A DNA stretch of 64,000 bases, from positions 1-64,000 of the forward strand of contig CAIOHR010000002.1 in the NCBI GenBank assembly GCA_903858115.1. Direction: 5' to 3'. Position 1 is the first letter of the stretch; every line of letters starts with the position of its first letter. The translations under genes were made by a program, and so were the position numbers. Origin of the DNA: an uncultured Pirellula sp. Lineage in GTDB: Bacteria > Planctomycetota > Planctomycetia > Pirellulales > Pirellulaceae. Positions 51,724 to 62,070 of the stretch are shown piece after piece. A model generated the notes under the pieces. It was not told the origin of the DNA. It was given only the letters and a program-made list of their open reading frames with translations, and made no database searches.

Positions 51724-51980
51724 TCGAGCATATCCTTGGATTTGGTTTTCTTACGCTCAGAGTATGTTAATGGAATGCTCGTAAATCTGTAAGTAACCTA
51801 CAAAAGTAATTCAGAAGTAGTTTCCTTGATACATCAACGTGCCAGGAACCTTTGCGGTGACTTGCCTTTGCTCTTCTGTCAATTTACCGACAACCGACGC
51901 GAGCGATCCAATACAAAATCGGTCCGAATCGTCATTGTCCACCTTGAATCCTGTTTTTGCCCAACGGAGTCGTCAAAAAC

Positions 51981-53450
51981 CTACACTCCCAATTCCGATA
52001 TCGGGGCACCGTGATTGACCACATTGCGAGGACGACCGCTGGAGTCAACGTATTGTGTTTCTAAAGGAACACCGAAGTACCGATAGAGAGTCGCGGCTAA
52101 ATCGCCGGGGGTAACGGCGCGTTCGCGAATCGAACCACCGTCTTTGTCTGTCGAGCCGATCACTTGCCCATGTCGCAATCCGCCACCGGCCATCACCATC
52201 GACATCACATTTGGCCAATGGTCTCGTCCATCTGTGCTCCCTTGTGTACCCATCATCGGCGTTCGGCCGAACTCACCCATCGCGATCACAAGCACATCGT
52301 CCAACTTTCCGCGTTCCTCCAGATCGCTCACCAAGGTGGTTAGCAAATGATCAAACAAGGGCAGCAATGGCTTGAGCCCCTTCGATATGCCTCCATAAGG
52401 TGGAATGTTGTCGCCGTGATTGTCCCACGTTCCGCTTGCGGTGTGGTAACTAAGATCGAGCGTTACGAACGCCGACCCCGACTCGACCAAACGTCTCGCG
52501 AGCAACGCTTGTTGGCACCATAGGTGATCTCCATACCGTTCACGAGTCGCTTTCGATTCGAGGCTAAGGTCAAACGCTTGTCGCGTCTCTGGTCCTAGTA
52601 GCAAATCAAACGCTTGTTGATTGTAAGCATCCATGGCTTCCATCACTCGCGATTGATCAATATCACGACGCATGGTGTCGATGTCCGCGAGCAATTGTCG
52701 ACGGTCGGCCATCCGTTCAAAGCTAAGCCCCTTCGCGAATCGAAACATCTCGCCCGCAGACGATTTGCCCGTGTTGTTTCCTATCAAGTCGTAGACAGGC
52801 AGTTTCGATGCGAGGTTGCCGGGGAACGGATCGAATTGTTGGCCAAGATCTCCGGCGAATGCGATATGACTCTTCGAGCGATAGAAGCCGATGTTTGGAG
52901 GAATGCCTTTGCGATGGCTACCGTGGTGCTTCGCAATCACCGAAGCGATCGAAGGATAGCGAACGGCTTCCGGATTCGTGCGAGGTTCAGCCTCTAAGTT
53001 TCCCGTTTGAAATACCATGTTGGGTTCATGGTTGCTGGATTTGGCATCAACCGAACGGAGGATCGTAAAGCGATCCATCATTGCGGCTTGTTTCGGCAAA
53101 TGTTCGCAGATGATGACGCCTGGAAGTTTGGTGGGAATCACGCCAAAGGGGCCGCGATTTTGCGGAGGCCGATCCGGTTTCGGATCCCATGTGTCGATTT
53201 GACTAGGTCCCCCCGTCATCCAGAGCAAGATCACACTTTTCCCCTTGGGGGCACCGAGCCCTCCGCGGTCAATCGGTTCCCTCGCTTGCAGCAACTGCGG
53301 CAGAGACAGGCCTGCCATCCCGAGGATACTCGATTTAAGCAAATTTCGTCGGCTGGCGACGGACAGGCCTTCGGTGACCAGCGGGTTCAGATAGCGAAAT
53401 GCGTGCGAATGCGAATGTTCGGACGTTTTTACGAGTGGAGATCGAGTCAT
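51981..53450 (-). CDS. DUF1501 domain-containing protein
   Basis: SRRNLLKSSILGMAGLSLPQLL, KSVILLWMTGGPSQIDTWDPKPD, MGEFGRTPMMGTQGSTDGRDHWPNVMSMVMAGGGLRHGQVIGSTD. Confidence 0.95.
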   Translation of the reverse strand: MTRSPLVKTSEHSHSHAFRYLNPLVTEGLSVASRRNLLKSSILGMAGLSLPQLLQAREPIDRGGLGAPKGKSVILLWMTGGPSQIDTWDPKPDRPPQNRGPFGVIPTKLPGVIICEHLPKQAAMMDRFTILRSVDAKSSNHEPNMVFQTGNLEAEPRTNPEAVRYPSIASVIAKHHGSHRKGIPPNIGFYRSKSHIAFAGDLGQQFDPFPGNLASKLPVYDLIGNNTGKSSAGEMFRFAKGLSFERMADRRQLLADIDTMRRDIDQSRVMEAMDAYNQQAFDLLLGPETRQAFDLSLESKATRERYGDHLWCQQALLARRLVESGSAFVTLDLSYHTASGTWDNHGDNIPPYGGISKGLKPLLPLFDHLLTTLVSDLEERGKLDDVLVIAMGEFGRTPMMGTQGSTDGRDHWPNVMSMVMAGGGLRHGQVIGSTDKDGGSIRERAVTPGDLAATLYRYFGVPLETQYVDSSGRPRNVVNHGAPISELGV

Positions 53451-53657
53451 CGGCTTAGTTTCAAAAAACGCAGCAATGCGTAGGATTCAGCAGGTTTTTG
53501 AACGACTCGTAGAATTGTAACTAGCAATTGCCCCCCAAAACACATGGGGTTTTCCAATTTTCGATTGAAGGGTGCCAGAATCTTGCATTTTGATAGAATG
53601 GGGCGTGACAAACGTCTTAACATTTCAACCAATCCACTCAACCCTCGGAGTACACCT

Positions 53658-54287
53658 GTGGCTCATACGCTAGCACCTCTTCCATACGCTTTCAACGCCA
53701 TGGAACCTCACATCGACGCGCAAACGATGGAGATCCACCATGGAAAACACCATCAAGCGTACGTAACCAATCTGAACAAAGCAGTCGAAGGAACTGCGGT
53801 GGAGTCCAAGACGGCTGAAGAGCTGATCAAGGATCTTAGCGCGGTTCCAGAAGATAAACGTACTGCGGTTCGCAACAACGCAGGTGGACACGTCAACCAT
53901 ACGTTCTTCTGGCAAATTATTGGCTGGAACGCCGGTGGAAAACCAAGTGGAGCATTGCTTGCTGACATCGAAGCCACTTTTGGTAGCTTTGAGGCATTCA
54001 AAGAGAAGCTCGCTACTGCTGCTACCACCCGATTCGGAAGTGGATGGGCATGGCTCGTTCTCAACAATGGTAAGCTTGAGATCGGCTCGACTGCCAATCA
54101 AGACAGTCCTTTGATGGGCAAAGCTGTTGCGGGTATCGAAGGCACACCGATCCTCGGTTTGGATGTTTGGGAACATGCGTACTACCTCAAATATCAAAAT
54201 CGCCGACCTGATTATGTCGCTGCGTTTTGGAACGTGGTCAATTGGAACGAAGTTGGCAAGCGATACGATGCCGCTAAGAAAGGCTAG
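53658..54287 (+). CDS. Superoxide dismutase (Fe/Mn)
   Basis: [74 protein letters not shown] start. Confidence 0.97.
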   Translation: MAHTLAPLPYAFNAMEPHIDAQTMEIHHGKHHQAYVTNLNKAVEGTAVESKTAEELIKDLSAVPEDKRTAVRNNAGGHVNHTFFWQIIGWNAGGKPSGALLADIEATFGSFEAFKEKLATAATTRFGSGWAWLVLNNGKLEIGSTANQDSPLMGKAVAGIEGTPILGLDVWEHAYYLKYQNRRPDYVAAFWNVVNWNEVGKRYDAAKKG

Positions 54288-54318
54288 TTGGTAGGCTTGG
54301 CCTAATTCCCATTTTTTG

Positions 54319-54352
54319 AAGGTCGCTCTTCGAACGAGCGACCTTTGTTTGT
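54319..54352 (+). terminator. Rho-independent-like terminator after superoxide dismutase
   Basis: AAGGTCGCTC-TTCGAAC-GAGCGACCTT then tgtttgt. Confidence 0.8.
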
Positions 54353-54392
54353 AATGGCTTGTTCGCTATCGCTACTGAATCGTGGTACTTCT

Positions 54393-56060
54393 ATGACACA
54401 CCATTTTGTCCGAGCCGCTACGATCTTTTTGTTGATAGCTTGGATGGCAACAAAATGGATTTCCGTTTCGTTCGCCGATGAAAAGCCTAACATTCTCCTG
54501 TTGCTCAGTGACGATCATAGTTATCCGTTTCTGAGCTGTTATGGCAACACAAACGTCCACACGCCAACGATCGATCGATTGGCAAAAGATGGAATCCGAT
54601 TCCATCGCTACTTTACGACTTGTCCGCAATGTGTTCCTTCTCGAGCGTCGTTGATGACAGGGCGGTCACCCGTGGCGGCTCGCATGACTCGCTTTTCCTC
54701 ACCTCTTCCGCGCGACGAACAGACTTTGCCTGAATTGCTGAAGTCGAAGGGAAACTATTACACAGGCGTTTGTGGCAGATCCTTTCATTTGGATGGATCA
54801 TCGAAAGACCCCGTCGCCAATGCGATTTTAGAAAAGCATGGAATGAAGACCTTTCGCGATAGGGTCGATTTCTTGCAGAATTCAGGCGACAAACAAGTCG
54901 CTGAGACCGTAGCGACATTCCTCGATGCTCGCCCGTCGGATCGACCTTTCTTTATGTGGGCAAACTTCAGCGACCCACATCATGTTTGGGACGCACCAGC
55001 ACATTTCCGAACTGATCCTGCCACATTGAAATTGCCAGCTCATTGGCCAGATCTACCCGGGGTCCGAGAACAAGTTGCAGACTATTGCGCCGAAGTCAAT
55101 CGCCTGGATGAGTCGATTGCATCGGTATTGAAAGTGCTCGAGGAGCGAGGGCTATTCGATAAGACAATCATTGTGTTCGCAGGCGATAATGGAGCTGCCT
55201 TGCCTCACGGAAAAGGTTCACTCTACGACCCAGGTTCCAACGTGCCACTCATCGTGCGTTATCCAAACTCCCCTCAAAAAGGACTGGAGTCTCGAGTGTT
55301 GCTGAGCGGCGAAGACATTGCACCCACATTGCTCGATGCAGCCGGAATAGAGGCTGGGAACAAAATGACGGGGCAGAGTTTTTGGAACTTGATGGTCGGT
55401 AAACAATACAAACCTCGCACGCATGTTTTCGTAGAACGTGGACCACATGGTTCTGCGAGTGTTAGTGCAACCATGTTCAATAGTGGATACGACCTTGCTC
55501 GCGCCGTGCGAAGCGATCGATACAAACTGATCTACAATTGCACGCCATGGATTCCATATTCGCCAGTCGATTCGGCTGGGGGAGCAGCATGGAATCAAAT
55601 CAAAGCTGCAAACGAAGCGAAACAACTAAGTGATGGCGTGTCGAAAACCTATTTCACTACACCGCGTTCGGTTTACGAGCTGTATGATCTCGACAACGAT
55701 CCATCGGAACTGAATAACCTTGCTGGCGATCCATCCGTCGTTGAAGTAGAGAATTCCCTTCGAGAAGCGATGATCGAGAAGATGATTCTTGATTTCGATT
55801 ACTTGCCGCTGCCTGAATCAAAATCAGTTGCGAGTCGCCTCAACCCGAAAAAGCAATCTAACGCCACGGACAGCGAAGCGAAGCGTGCAAAGAACTTTGT
55901 TGCTTTGGACAAGGATGGGGACGGCAAGCTCAGCAAGCAAGAGTTTAACGCGAATCGTCAACCGGACGAAGCCAACCGCTGGTTTTCGATGCGAGACAAA
56001 AACGGTGACGGCTACGTGGATGCTGACGAGTATTTGCCTCCCTCGCCAAATTCTAAATAA
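54393..56060 (+). CDS. Sulfatase (formylglycine type) with C-terminal EF-hand pair
   Basis: KPNILLLLSDDHSYPFLSCYGN, TTCPQCVPSRASLMTGRSP (CxPSR), VFAGDNGAALPHGKGSLYDPG; DKDGDGKLSKQEF and DKNGDGYVDADEY. Confidence 0.95.
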   Translation: MTHHFVRAATIFLLIAWMATKWISVSFADEKPNILLLLSDDHSYPFLSCYGNTNVHTPTIDRLAKDGIRFHRYFTTCPQCVPSRASLMTGRSPVAARMTRFSSPLPRDEQTLPELLKSKGNYYTGVCGRSFHLDGSSKDPVANAILEKHGMKTFRDRVDFLQNSGDKQVAETVATFLDARPSDRPFFMWANFSDPHHVWDAPAHFRTDPATLKLPAHWPDLPGVREQVADYCAEVNRLDESIASVLKVLEERGLFDKTIIVFAGDNGAALPHGKGSLYDPGSNVPLIVRYPNSPQKGLESRVLLSGEDIAPTLLDAAGIEAGNKMTGQSFWNLMVGKQYKPRTHVFVERGPHGSASVSATMFNSGYDLARAVRSDRYKLIYNCTPWIPYSPVDSAGGAAWNQIKAANEAKQLSDGVSKTYFTTPRSVYELYDLDNDPSELNNLAGDPSVVEVENSLREAMIEKMILDFDYLPLPESKSVASRLNPKKQSNATDSEAKRAKNFVALDKDGDGKLSKQEFNANRQPDEANRWFSMRDKNGDGYVDADEYLPPSPNSK

Positions 56061-56074
56061 GGACGGTACTCAAG

Positions 56075-56806
56075 GTGTTGTCAGTGCACGCCCAAAAATC
56101 GAACGCAACACCCCTAACGGTTCTTCAAAGCCGTATGGTGGATGAGGTTGCTATCCACCGTTTTGGCATGCTCGGTTTGGTTTTGATGGAGAACGCAGGG
56201 AGAGGTGCTGCGGATTTTATCGCAGACTTGGTAAACGATGAGGCCAAGATTGTTGTTGTTTGCGGGACTGGAAACAATGGCGGAGACGGGCTGGTGATTG
56301 CACGCCATCTTCACGCTCGTGGTCTATCGGTCTCCGTTTGGATCATTGGTGATCGCCACAAATTGACAGCAGACACGGCAGCCAACCTTGCAATCTTGGA
56401 GCAAACTTCGGTGCCTTGCGGTTGGTTGCCAGCAAGTTCCGATGCGGTAGAGATCACGACAACCATGCAGCAAGCGATTGACGAACTGCAAAGCGCGACG
56501 CTTATTGTGGATGCGATGCTCGGCACAGGCAGCAAAGGGGAGCTTCGTGGAACGTTCGCTCAGATGGTGCATCACGCCAACCGCAGTCCTGCGATCCGAG
56601 TTGCCATCGATGTACCAACAGGTTTGGATGCGCAGACTGGAGGTCACTCCTCGGAGACATTGCGAGCGCGTCATACATTGACGTTTGTGGCTGCAAAAGT
56701 TGGTTTGTTGGAATCGGAGGCCGCGCTGTTCGTTGGTGAACTACACATCTTGCCTATCGGGATTCCTCTGGACGTCCTGGAAATCGTAAAGCAGGTTTCT
56801 TCTTAG
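56075..56806 (+). CDS. nnrE: NAD(P)H-hydrate epimerase (YjeF N-terminal)
   Basis: RMVDEVAIHRFGMLGLVLMENAGRGAADFI, VVCGTGNNGGDGLVIARHLHARG, VDAMLGTGSKGELRG, AIDVPTGLDAQTG. Confidence 0.93.
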   Translation: MLSVHAQKSNATPLTVLQSRMVDEVAIHRFGMLGLVLMENAGRGAADFIADLVNDEAKIVVVCGTGNNGGDGLVIARHLHARGLSVSVWIIGDRHKLTADTAANLAILEQTSVPCGWLPASSDAVEITTTMQQAIDELQSATLIVDAMLGTGSKGELRGTFAQMVHHANRSPAIRVAIDVPTGLDAQTGGHSSETLRARHTLTFVAAKVGLLESEAALFVGELHILPIGIPLDVLEIVKQVSS

Positions 56807-57063
56807 CCAGCGAACGACCTCGCCAAATAGTCTGATTGCTGTCTATCGACTTCGAAAAACGGTTTGATTGTTGTGCTTGTCTTCACGAAATGCCGATAGA
56901 CCACGGCTATCTACAACTAGACGCGTCGGCAAATGCTACTAGAATCTCGCCTGGATTACGCAGACAGCCCAGACTGTGCGTGATCGACCGCCAAAAAGCA
57001 TGAATCCGATCGCCAAACACACGAGCCGCACCCAGAGTTTCGAATCAAGGAGGACCTACCAGG

Positions 57064-59568
57064 ATGGCCAAGCGCCGTAGCCCGAAAGATGATGAAGATG
57101 TCGGACCAGACGACGCGCCCGAGGAGTCCGGTGGAGTTGGCAAACCCGACAAGCCCAAGCGTCGGCGTTCTAGCTCGAAAGAAGAGTCTTCTGAACTAAA
57201 CGAAAGCTCGATCTCGGGGATCTCATTGCGCAACGCTGCGCAGGCACGTTATTTGAACTACTCTCTTTCGGTGATCACGAGTCGTGCGCTACCGGATGTG
57301 CGCGATGGGTTAAAGCCGGTTCAACGTCGTATTCTGTATACGATGGATCAACAGGGACTCGACTTCACGAGCAAGCATCGCAAATGTGCGAAAGTCGTCG
57401 GGGATGTGATGGGTAACTATCACCCGCACGGTGACTCGGCCATCTACGACGCGCTCGTGCGGATGGCGCAGTCATTCTCGTTGCGAATGCCACTCGTCGA
57501 TGGTAGCGGAAACTTTGGCTCGATCGATGGTGACAACGCCGCTGCTATGCGGTACACCGAATGCCGTATGTCTGCGGTCGCTCGCGAAGTGCTTACCGAC
57601 CTGAGTAGCAGCACGGTTCACTTCAAACCAAACTACGATGGCAGTCGGTTAGAACCTGTGGTTCTACCGAGTCGCGTTCCTAACCTGCTCGTCAATGGTG
57701 CGACGGGAATCGCGGTTGGGATGGCTACCAACATCCCGCCTCACAATCTTGGCGAAGTGTGCAGAGCCCTTTTGAAGTTGCTCGCAGATCCAGACATCAA
57801 AGATTATCAATTGGTCGCCAACGATGCGGTCAACGGTCCTGATTTTCCAACCGGTGGCATGCTGATCAATACCAAAGAAGAGCTTCGTGAGATCTACCGC
57901 ACAGGCCAGGGGTCACTCAAGATTCGTGGTACGACGGTCGCAGGGGAAGAAACAAAGACTAGCAAGATACTGCATATCACGTCGATCCCGTACGCCGTCA
58001 ACAAATCGGTACTTGTCGAGCGGATCGCCGACATTGTCGTCGGCGGGAAGATGCCATTGCTCGAAGACGTTCGAGACGTCTCGACCGAAGAGATTCGAAT
58101 CGACTTGCAATTGCGCAAAGATGCAGACGAAGCGAAAGTGCTCGCTTACTTATACAAACATACGCCCTTGCAAACCAACTTTGCCGTCAACATGACGTGC
58201 TTGATTCCGACAGAGAATCCGGAGGTTGGAGCGCCGAGTCGATTGGGATTGAAAGAGATCCTCTGGTTCTTCCTCCAGTTCCGATTGGAGGTTGTCACCA
58301 AACGGTTGGAACATGAGTTGGAAGCGTTGTTGCGACGCATCCATATTCTAGAAGGCTTCGTTCTCATCTTCGATGCGTTGGACGAAATCATACGCATCAT
58401 CCGAAAATCCGAAGGCAAAGCGGACGCAGCCGAAAAGATCATGCAACGATTCCCGGCAGCCAAAGGTGGATTGGATGCAGAACAAACCGATGCCATCTTG
58501 GAATTGAAGCTGTATCGTTTGGCTCGATTGGAAATCAATCTGATCCAGGATGAGCTCAAAGCGAAACAAAAACGTGCACGCGAGATTCAACGATTGCTCA
58601 AAGAGAGCACTCGGGATACCAACAATTCGGGGCGATGGAGTATTGTCCGCGAGGAGATCGAATCCATCATCGGGACATACGCGAAAACCAAAGAGGGTGC
58701 GCGTCGGACTGAGATCGTAACGATCGCCGAAGAGCCCGAGTACAACGAAAAAGACTTTATCATTGAGGAGGATTGCCATGTGCTGGTCACTCGCGATGGT
58801 TGGGTTAAGCGTCAGAAACAGATCGCTGACCCGAGCAAGAGTCGTCTCAGGGAAGGTGATTCTATCTTGGGACTTGTCGGAGGATCGACGCGTGCGACGA
58901 TCGCGTTTTTTTCCTCGTTTGGTGTTTGTTATACCGCGAGATTGATCGACATCCCCGCGTCGACAGGTTATGGCGAACCGATCCAAAAGTTGTTCAAGAT
59001 GAAGGACGGAGAGAAAATCGTCTCGGTACTTTCACTGGACCCTCGCGTGATTGGAAACATCATGGAGAATCCAAAGAAACCAGACTTGTGCCCTGAGGTA
59101 CATGCGTTCGCCGCGACCAGCAGTGGCTATGCGATGCGATTTGGTCTTCAACAATTTGCGGAGCCATCCACACGCACGGGACGGCGATTTGCGCGTGTTG
59201 CACCAGAGCATGAAGTCGTTGCTGTGGAGGCGATTCACGGGTCCGAGACGATTCTCGCGATCAGTGCGGATTGCCGTGCAATGGTATGTCCTGCAGTGGA
59301 GATCAATTATCTGTCGGGGGCTGGCAAAGGAGTTCTTTTGATCAAACTCGCAAAGACCGATCGGATGCTCGGCTTCAAGGCTTCGACAGGCGATCGAGAC
59401 TTGCTCGTGGTGGAAACGAACCGGGGCGCTCAGAAGACTATTTCTACAGCCAAGTATCGAGTGACGGCTCGCGGCGGCCGTGGAATTGAGATTCAAAAGA
59501 ATGGAAAGATCTCCGCGATTATCACCCATCCGATCAAGGCGCCCGACGCGTTGGAATCCAGTGAGTAG
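57064..59568 (+). CDS. gyrA: DNA gyrase/topoisomerase IV subunit A
   Basis: [71 protein letters not shown] (catalytic Tyr), [12 protein letters not shown]. Confidence 0.95.
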   Translation: MAKRRSPKDDEDVGPDDAPEESGGVGKPDKPKRRRSSSKEESSELNESSISGISLRNAAQARYLNYSLSVITSRALPDVRDGLKPVQRRILYTMDQQGLDFTSKHRKCAKVVGDVMGNYHPHGDSAIYDALVRMAQSFSLRMPLVDGSGNFGSIDGDNAAAMRYTECRMSAVAREVLTDLSSSTVHFKPNYDGSRLEPVVLPSRVPNLLVNGATGIAVGMATNIPPHNLGEVCRALLKLLADPDIKDYQLVANDAVNGPDFPTGGMLINTKEELREIYRTGQGSLKIRGTTVAGEETKTSKILHITSIPYAVNKSVLVERIADIVVGGKMPLLEDVRDVSTEEIRIDLQLRKDADEAKVLAYLYKHTPLQTNFAVNMTCLIPTENPEVGAPSRLGLKEILWFFLQFRLEVVTKRLEHELEALLRRIHILEGFVLIFDALDEIIRIIRKSEGKADAAEKIMQRFPAAKGGLDAEQTDAILELKLYRLARLEINLIQDELKAKQKRAREIQRLLKESTRDTNNSGRWSIVREEIESIIGTYAKTKEGARRTEIVTIAEEPEYNEKDFIIEEDCHVLVTRDGWVKRQKQIADPSKSRLREGDSILGLVGGSTRATIAFFSSFGVCYTARLIDIPASTGYGEPIQKLFKMKDGEKIVSVLSLDPRVIGNIMENPKKPDLCPEVHAFAATSSGYAMRFGLQQFAEPSTRTGRRFARVAPEHEVVAVEAIHGSETILAISADCRAMVCPAVEINYLSGAGKGVLLIKLAKTDRMLGFKASTGDRDLLVVETNRGAQKTISTAKYRVTARGGRGIEIQKNGKISAIITHPIKAPDALESSE

Positions 59569-59628
59569 CGTACCGCCCAACATCATGCTTCAGACGAACG
59601 AAACTCGCACTTCACCATTAGTTCAATC

Positions 59629-61542
59629 ATGAGCTCTACATCGCAATCCTATACCGCGTCCGACATTGTTGCTTTGGAAGGACTGGAGCCCGTTCGCAAG
59701 CGACCAGCGATGTATATCGGTGGTGTGAGCACTGCCGGTTTGCATCATTTGGTTTGGGAGATTTTGGACAACTCCGTCGATGAAGCGATGAATGGTCACG
59801 CGGATGAAATCGTCGTGACATTGCACAAAAATGGTCGAACAGTAACCGTTGCAGATAACGGTCGCGGGATTCCAGTTGACAAGCATGCCAAGACTGGAAA
59901 GAGCGCGTTGGAGATCGTTCTTACTGTTCTCCACGCGGGTGGCAAGTTCGAAGGCAAGAACTACAAAACGTCAGGCGGTTTGCACGGCGTTGGAGCCTCG
60001 GTGGTGAACGCTCTGTCCAAAGAGTTGGTCGCCATGGTTCGGCGAGACGGTGCCATTTACAAAATGGAGTTCGCTCAAGGGAAGCCAATCACCAAATTGC
60101 AGAAGGCGGCTTCGAACGCGCGCGGGACAGGGACATCGATTACGTTTACTCCAGATCCAACGATCTTCCCGAAGACCGAGTTCGATCCAGATAGTATCCG
60201 ACAACGGTTGGAGATCACCAGTTTCTTGCATCGAAAAGTTCGCGTCCTGTTTATCGATGAGGTGAATGGCAAGAAAGATAGCTTCTTTCATGAGCAGGGG
60301 ATCACCGACTATTTGGCCAAGGTACTGGCGGAAAGAAATGCCCGACCTATTCATGACACGCCGTTCTCGGTTCGAAAAGATGGGGACGAACGTATCGAGA
60401 TCGCACTGCAATGGACCGAATCGACCGACGAACATGTTCGGTCGTATTGCAATGGTATCCCCAATGCGGACGGCGGCACGCACGAGAACGGATTCCGCGC
60501 CGGGTTAGGGAAAGCGATTCGAAACTTCTTCGAGATTCACAACTTGATTCCGCGAGGCGTTAAGATTGGTCACGAGGATATTCGCGAAGGTTTGGTCGCG
60601 ATCGTGTCGACCTTTATCCCTGATCCGCAATTCCAAGGTCAAACGAAAGATCGCCTCAACAATCCAGAAGTCCAAACATCCGTCGACAATGCGATTCGCC
60701 CTGCGCTAGAACAGTGGTTGAACAGCAATCGGTCGGTGGCAGAATCGATCGTGGCGCGAATCATCGCTTCGGCTCGTGCGAGAGCTGCTTCGCGTGCTGC
60801 ATCTGAATCGGTGTCGCGGAAAACAAGCACATCGCGCGCGATGCTGCCGGGGAAGCTAAGCGACTGTCTGTCTTCGGGCAGGGGTAAGTCGGAATTGTTC
60901 ATTGTCGAAGGTGACTCGGCAGGCGGCAGTGCCAAGCAAGGACGTGATCGAAACTTTCAAGCGATCTTGCCACTGCGAGGAAAGGTTCTGAACACCGAGT
61001 CGGTCGCGTTGTCCAAGGTGTTAGAGAACAAAGAAATACAAGATCTTGTTACCGCTTTGGGCTGCGGCATTGGGAAGTCGATGGATATCGCGCGAATTCG
61101 ATACGAACGAATCATCTTGTTGGCAGATGCCGATTCCGATGGTCATCACATTACAACGTTGTTGTTGACTTTTCTTTATCGACACATGTTACCTCTGATC
61201 AACGATGGTCGCGTTTTCATTTCCGTTCCACCTTTGTTTCGCATAGATATTGGGAAGGAACGCTATTGGGCAGCGGACGAAGCGGCCCGAGTCAGCATTT
61301 TGGAAAAGCATGGCAAACGTGGAAAGCCCGAGATAACACGGTTCAAGGGGCTTGGTGAGATGATGCCCAAGGATCTGTGGGATACGACGTTGAATCCCGC
61401 GACGCGCAGATTGCTCAAGGTGGAGATTGACGATCAATTAGAAACCGACCGCATCATGAACGACCTCATGGGCCGCGACGCATCCGCCCGGTTCCGATTC
61501 ATCATGGAACGTGCCGAAGACCTCGATGAGATCGATGTCTAG
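59629..61542 (+). CDS. gyrB: DNA gyrase/topoisomerase IV subunit B
   Basis: LEGLEPVRKRPAMYIGGVSTAGLHHLVWEILDNSVDEAMNG, GGKFEGKNYKTSGGLHGVGASVVNALS, EGDSAGGSAKQGRDRNFQAILPLRGKVLN, ADADSDGHHI, RFKGLGEM. Confidence 0.97.
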   Translation: MSSTSQSYTASDIVALEGLEPVRKRPAMYIGGVSTAGLHHLVWEILDNSVDEAMNGHADEIVVTLHKNGRTVTVADNGRGIPVDKHAKTGKSALEIVLTVLHAGGKFEGKNYKTSGGLHGVGASVVNALSKELVAMVRRDGAIYKMEFAQGKPITKLQKAASNARGTGTSITFTPDPTIFPKTEFDPDSIRQRLEITSFLHRKVRVLFIDEVNGKKDSFFHEQGITDYLAKVLAERNARPIHDTPFSVRKDGDERIEIALQWTESTDEHVRSYCNGIPNADGGTHENGFRAGLGKAIRNFFEIHNLIPRGVKIGHEDIREGLVAIVSTFIPDPQFQGQTKDRLNNPEVQTSVDNAIRPALEQWLNSNRSVAESIVARIIASARARAASRAASESVSRKTSTSRAMLPGKLSDCLSSGRGKSELFIVEGDSAGGSAKQGRDRNFQAILPLRGKVLNTESVALSKVLENKEIQDLVTALGCGIGKSMDIARIRYERIILLADADSDGHHITTLLLTFLYRHMLPLINDGRVFISVPPLFRIDIGKERYWAADEAARVSILEKHGKRGKPEITRFKGLGEMMPKDLWDTTLNPATRRLLKVEIDDQLETDRIMNDLMGRDASARFRFIMERAEDLDEIDV

Positions 61543-61680
61543 CTAGCGTTATCCGTTCTGGTTCAACGGGTGGTCTCTATTTTTCGACCCACATGTTTCG
61601 ACCACTGGATTCATAACCACCTGGATCGCTTCGCTCCGGCAGTGCCATGCACTTTCCAGAAAAACATTTGCGGGCCAAGA

Positions 61681-61701
61681 CCCCAGCGGCCTTGTGCCGC
61701 T
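61681..61701 (-). repeat. ACAAG-loop hairpin repeat (copy 2)
   Basis: Minus strand AGCGGC-ACAAG-GCCGCT-GGGG. Confidence 0.75.
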
Positions 61702-61752
61702 CGGTGAACTTGGTTCGAAGGCTAGAACCAACGCGACCAATTAAACACCAGA

Positions 61753-61773
61753 CCCCTGTGGCCTTGTGCCATC
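61753..61773 (-). repeat. ACAAG-loop hairpin repeat (copy 3, decayed stem)
   Basis: Minus strand GATGGC-ACAAG-GCCACA-GGGG. Confidence 0.65.
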
Positions 61774-61811
61774 GGTGAGTCAGGCTCTGTATCTAAACGA
61801 ACCTTGCGCGA

Positions 61812-61836
61812 CCAGTTGGGACAAGCCAACTGGGGG
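61812..61836 (+). repeat. Palindromic repeat A1
   Basis: CCAGTTGG-GACAAG-CCAACTGG-GGG. Confidence 0.9.
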
Positions 61837-61882
61837 CGGTTCTCACCTTCTCGTAAACGTGGCTAGCTGCTGACCGTCCGCA

Positions 61883-61907
61883 CCAGTTGGGACAAGCCAA
61901 CTGGGGG
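61883..61907 (+). repeat. Palindromic repeat A2
   Basis: CCAGTTGG-GACAAG-CCAACTGG-GGG, 71 bp downstream of A1. Confidence 0.9.
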
Positions 61908-62070
61908 TGGCTACGATCGGATCGCCTAGTTGCAGGTTTGAAAAGATGTCAAAACGGGCAGCAGATGGACTCGTGCGTATTGCGGCAGTATTCGACCACT
62001 GGATGAACAACCCCACAAACCAAGATCTCTTCCTCCTTGAGTCACTATGGTCAAGCTATAGTTCCTTCTC

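Larger units (their letters stand above)
61597..62014. repeat. Repeat-rich intergenic block between gyrB and the SASA esterase
   Basis: 14-bp direct repeats TTCGACCACTGGAT at 61597 and 61991 bracket two ACAAG-loop hairpins and two CCAGTTGG-GACAAG-CCAACTGG palindromes. Confidence 0.85.
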
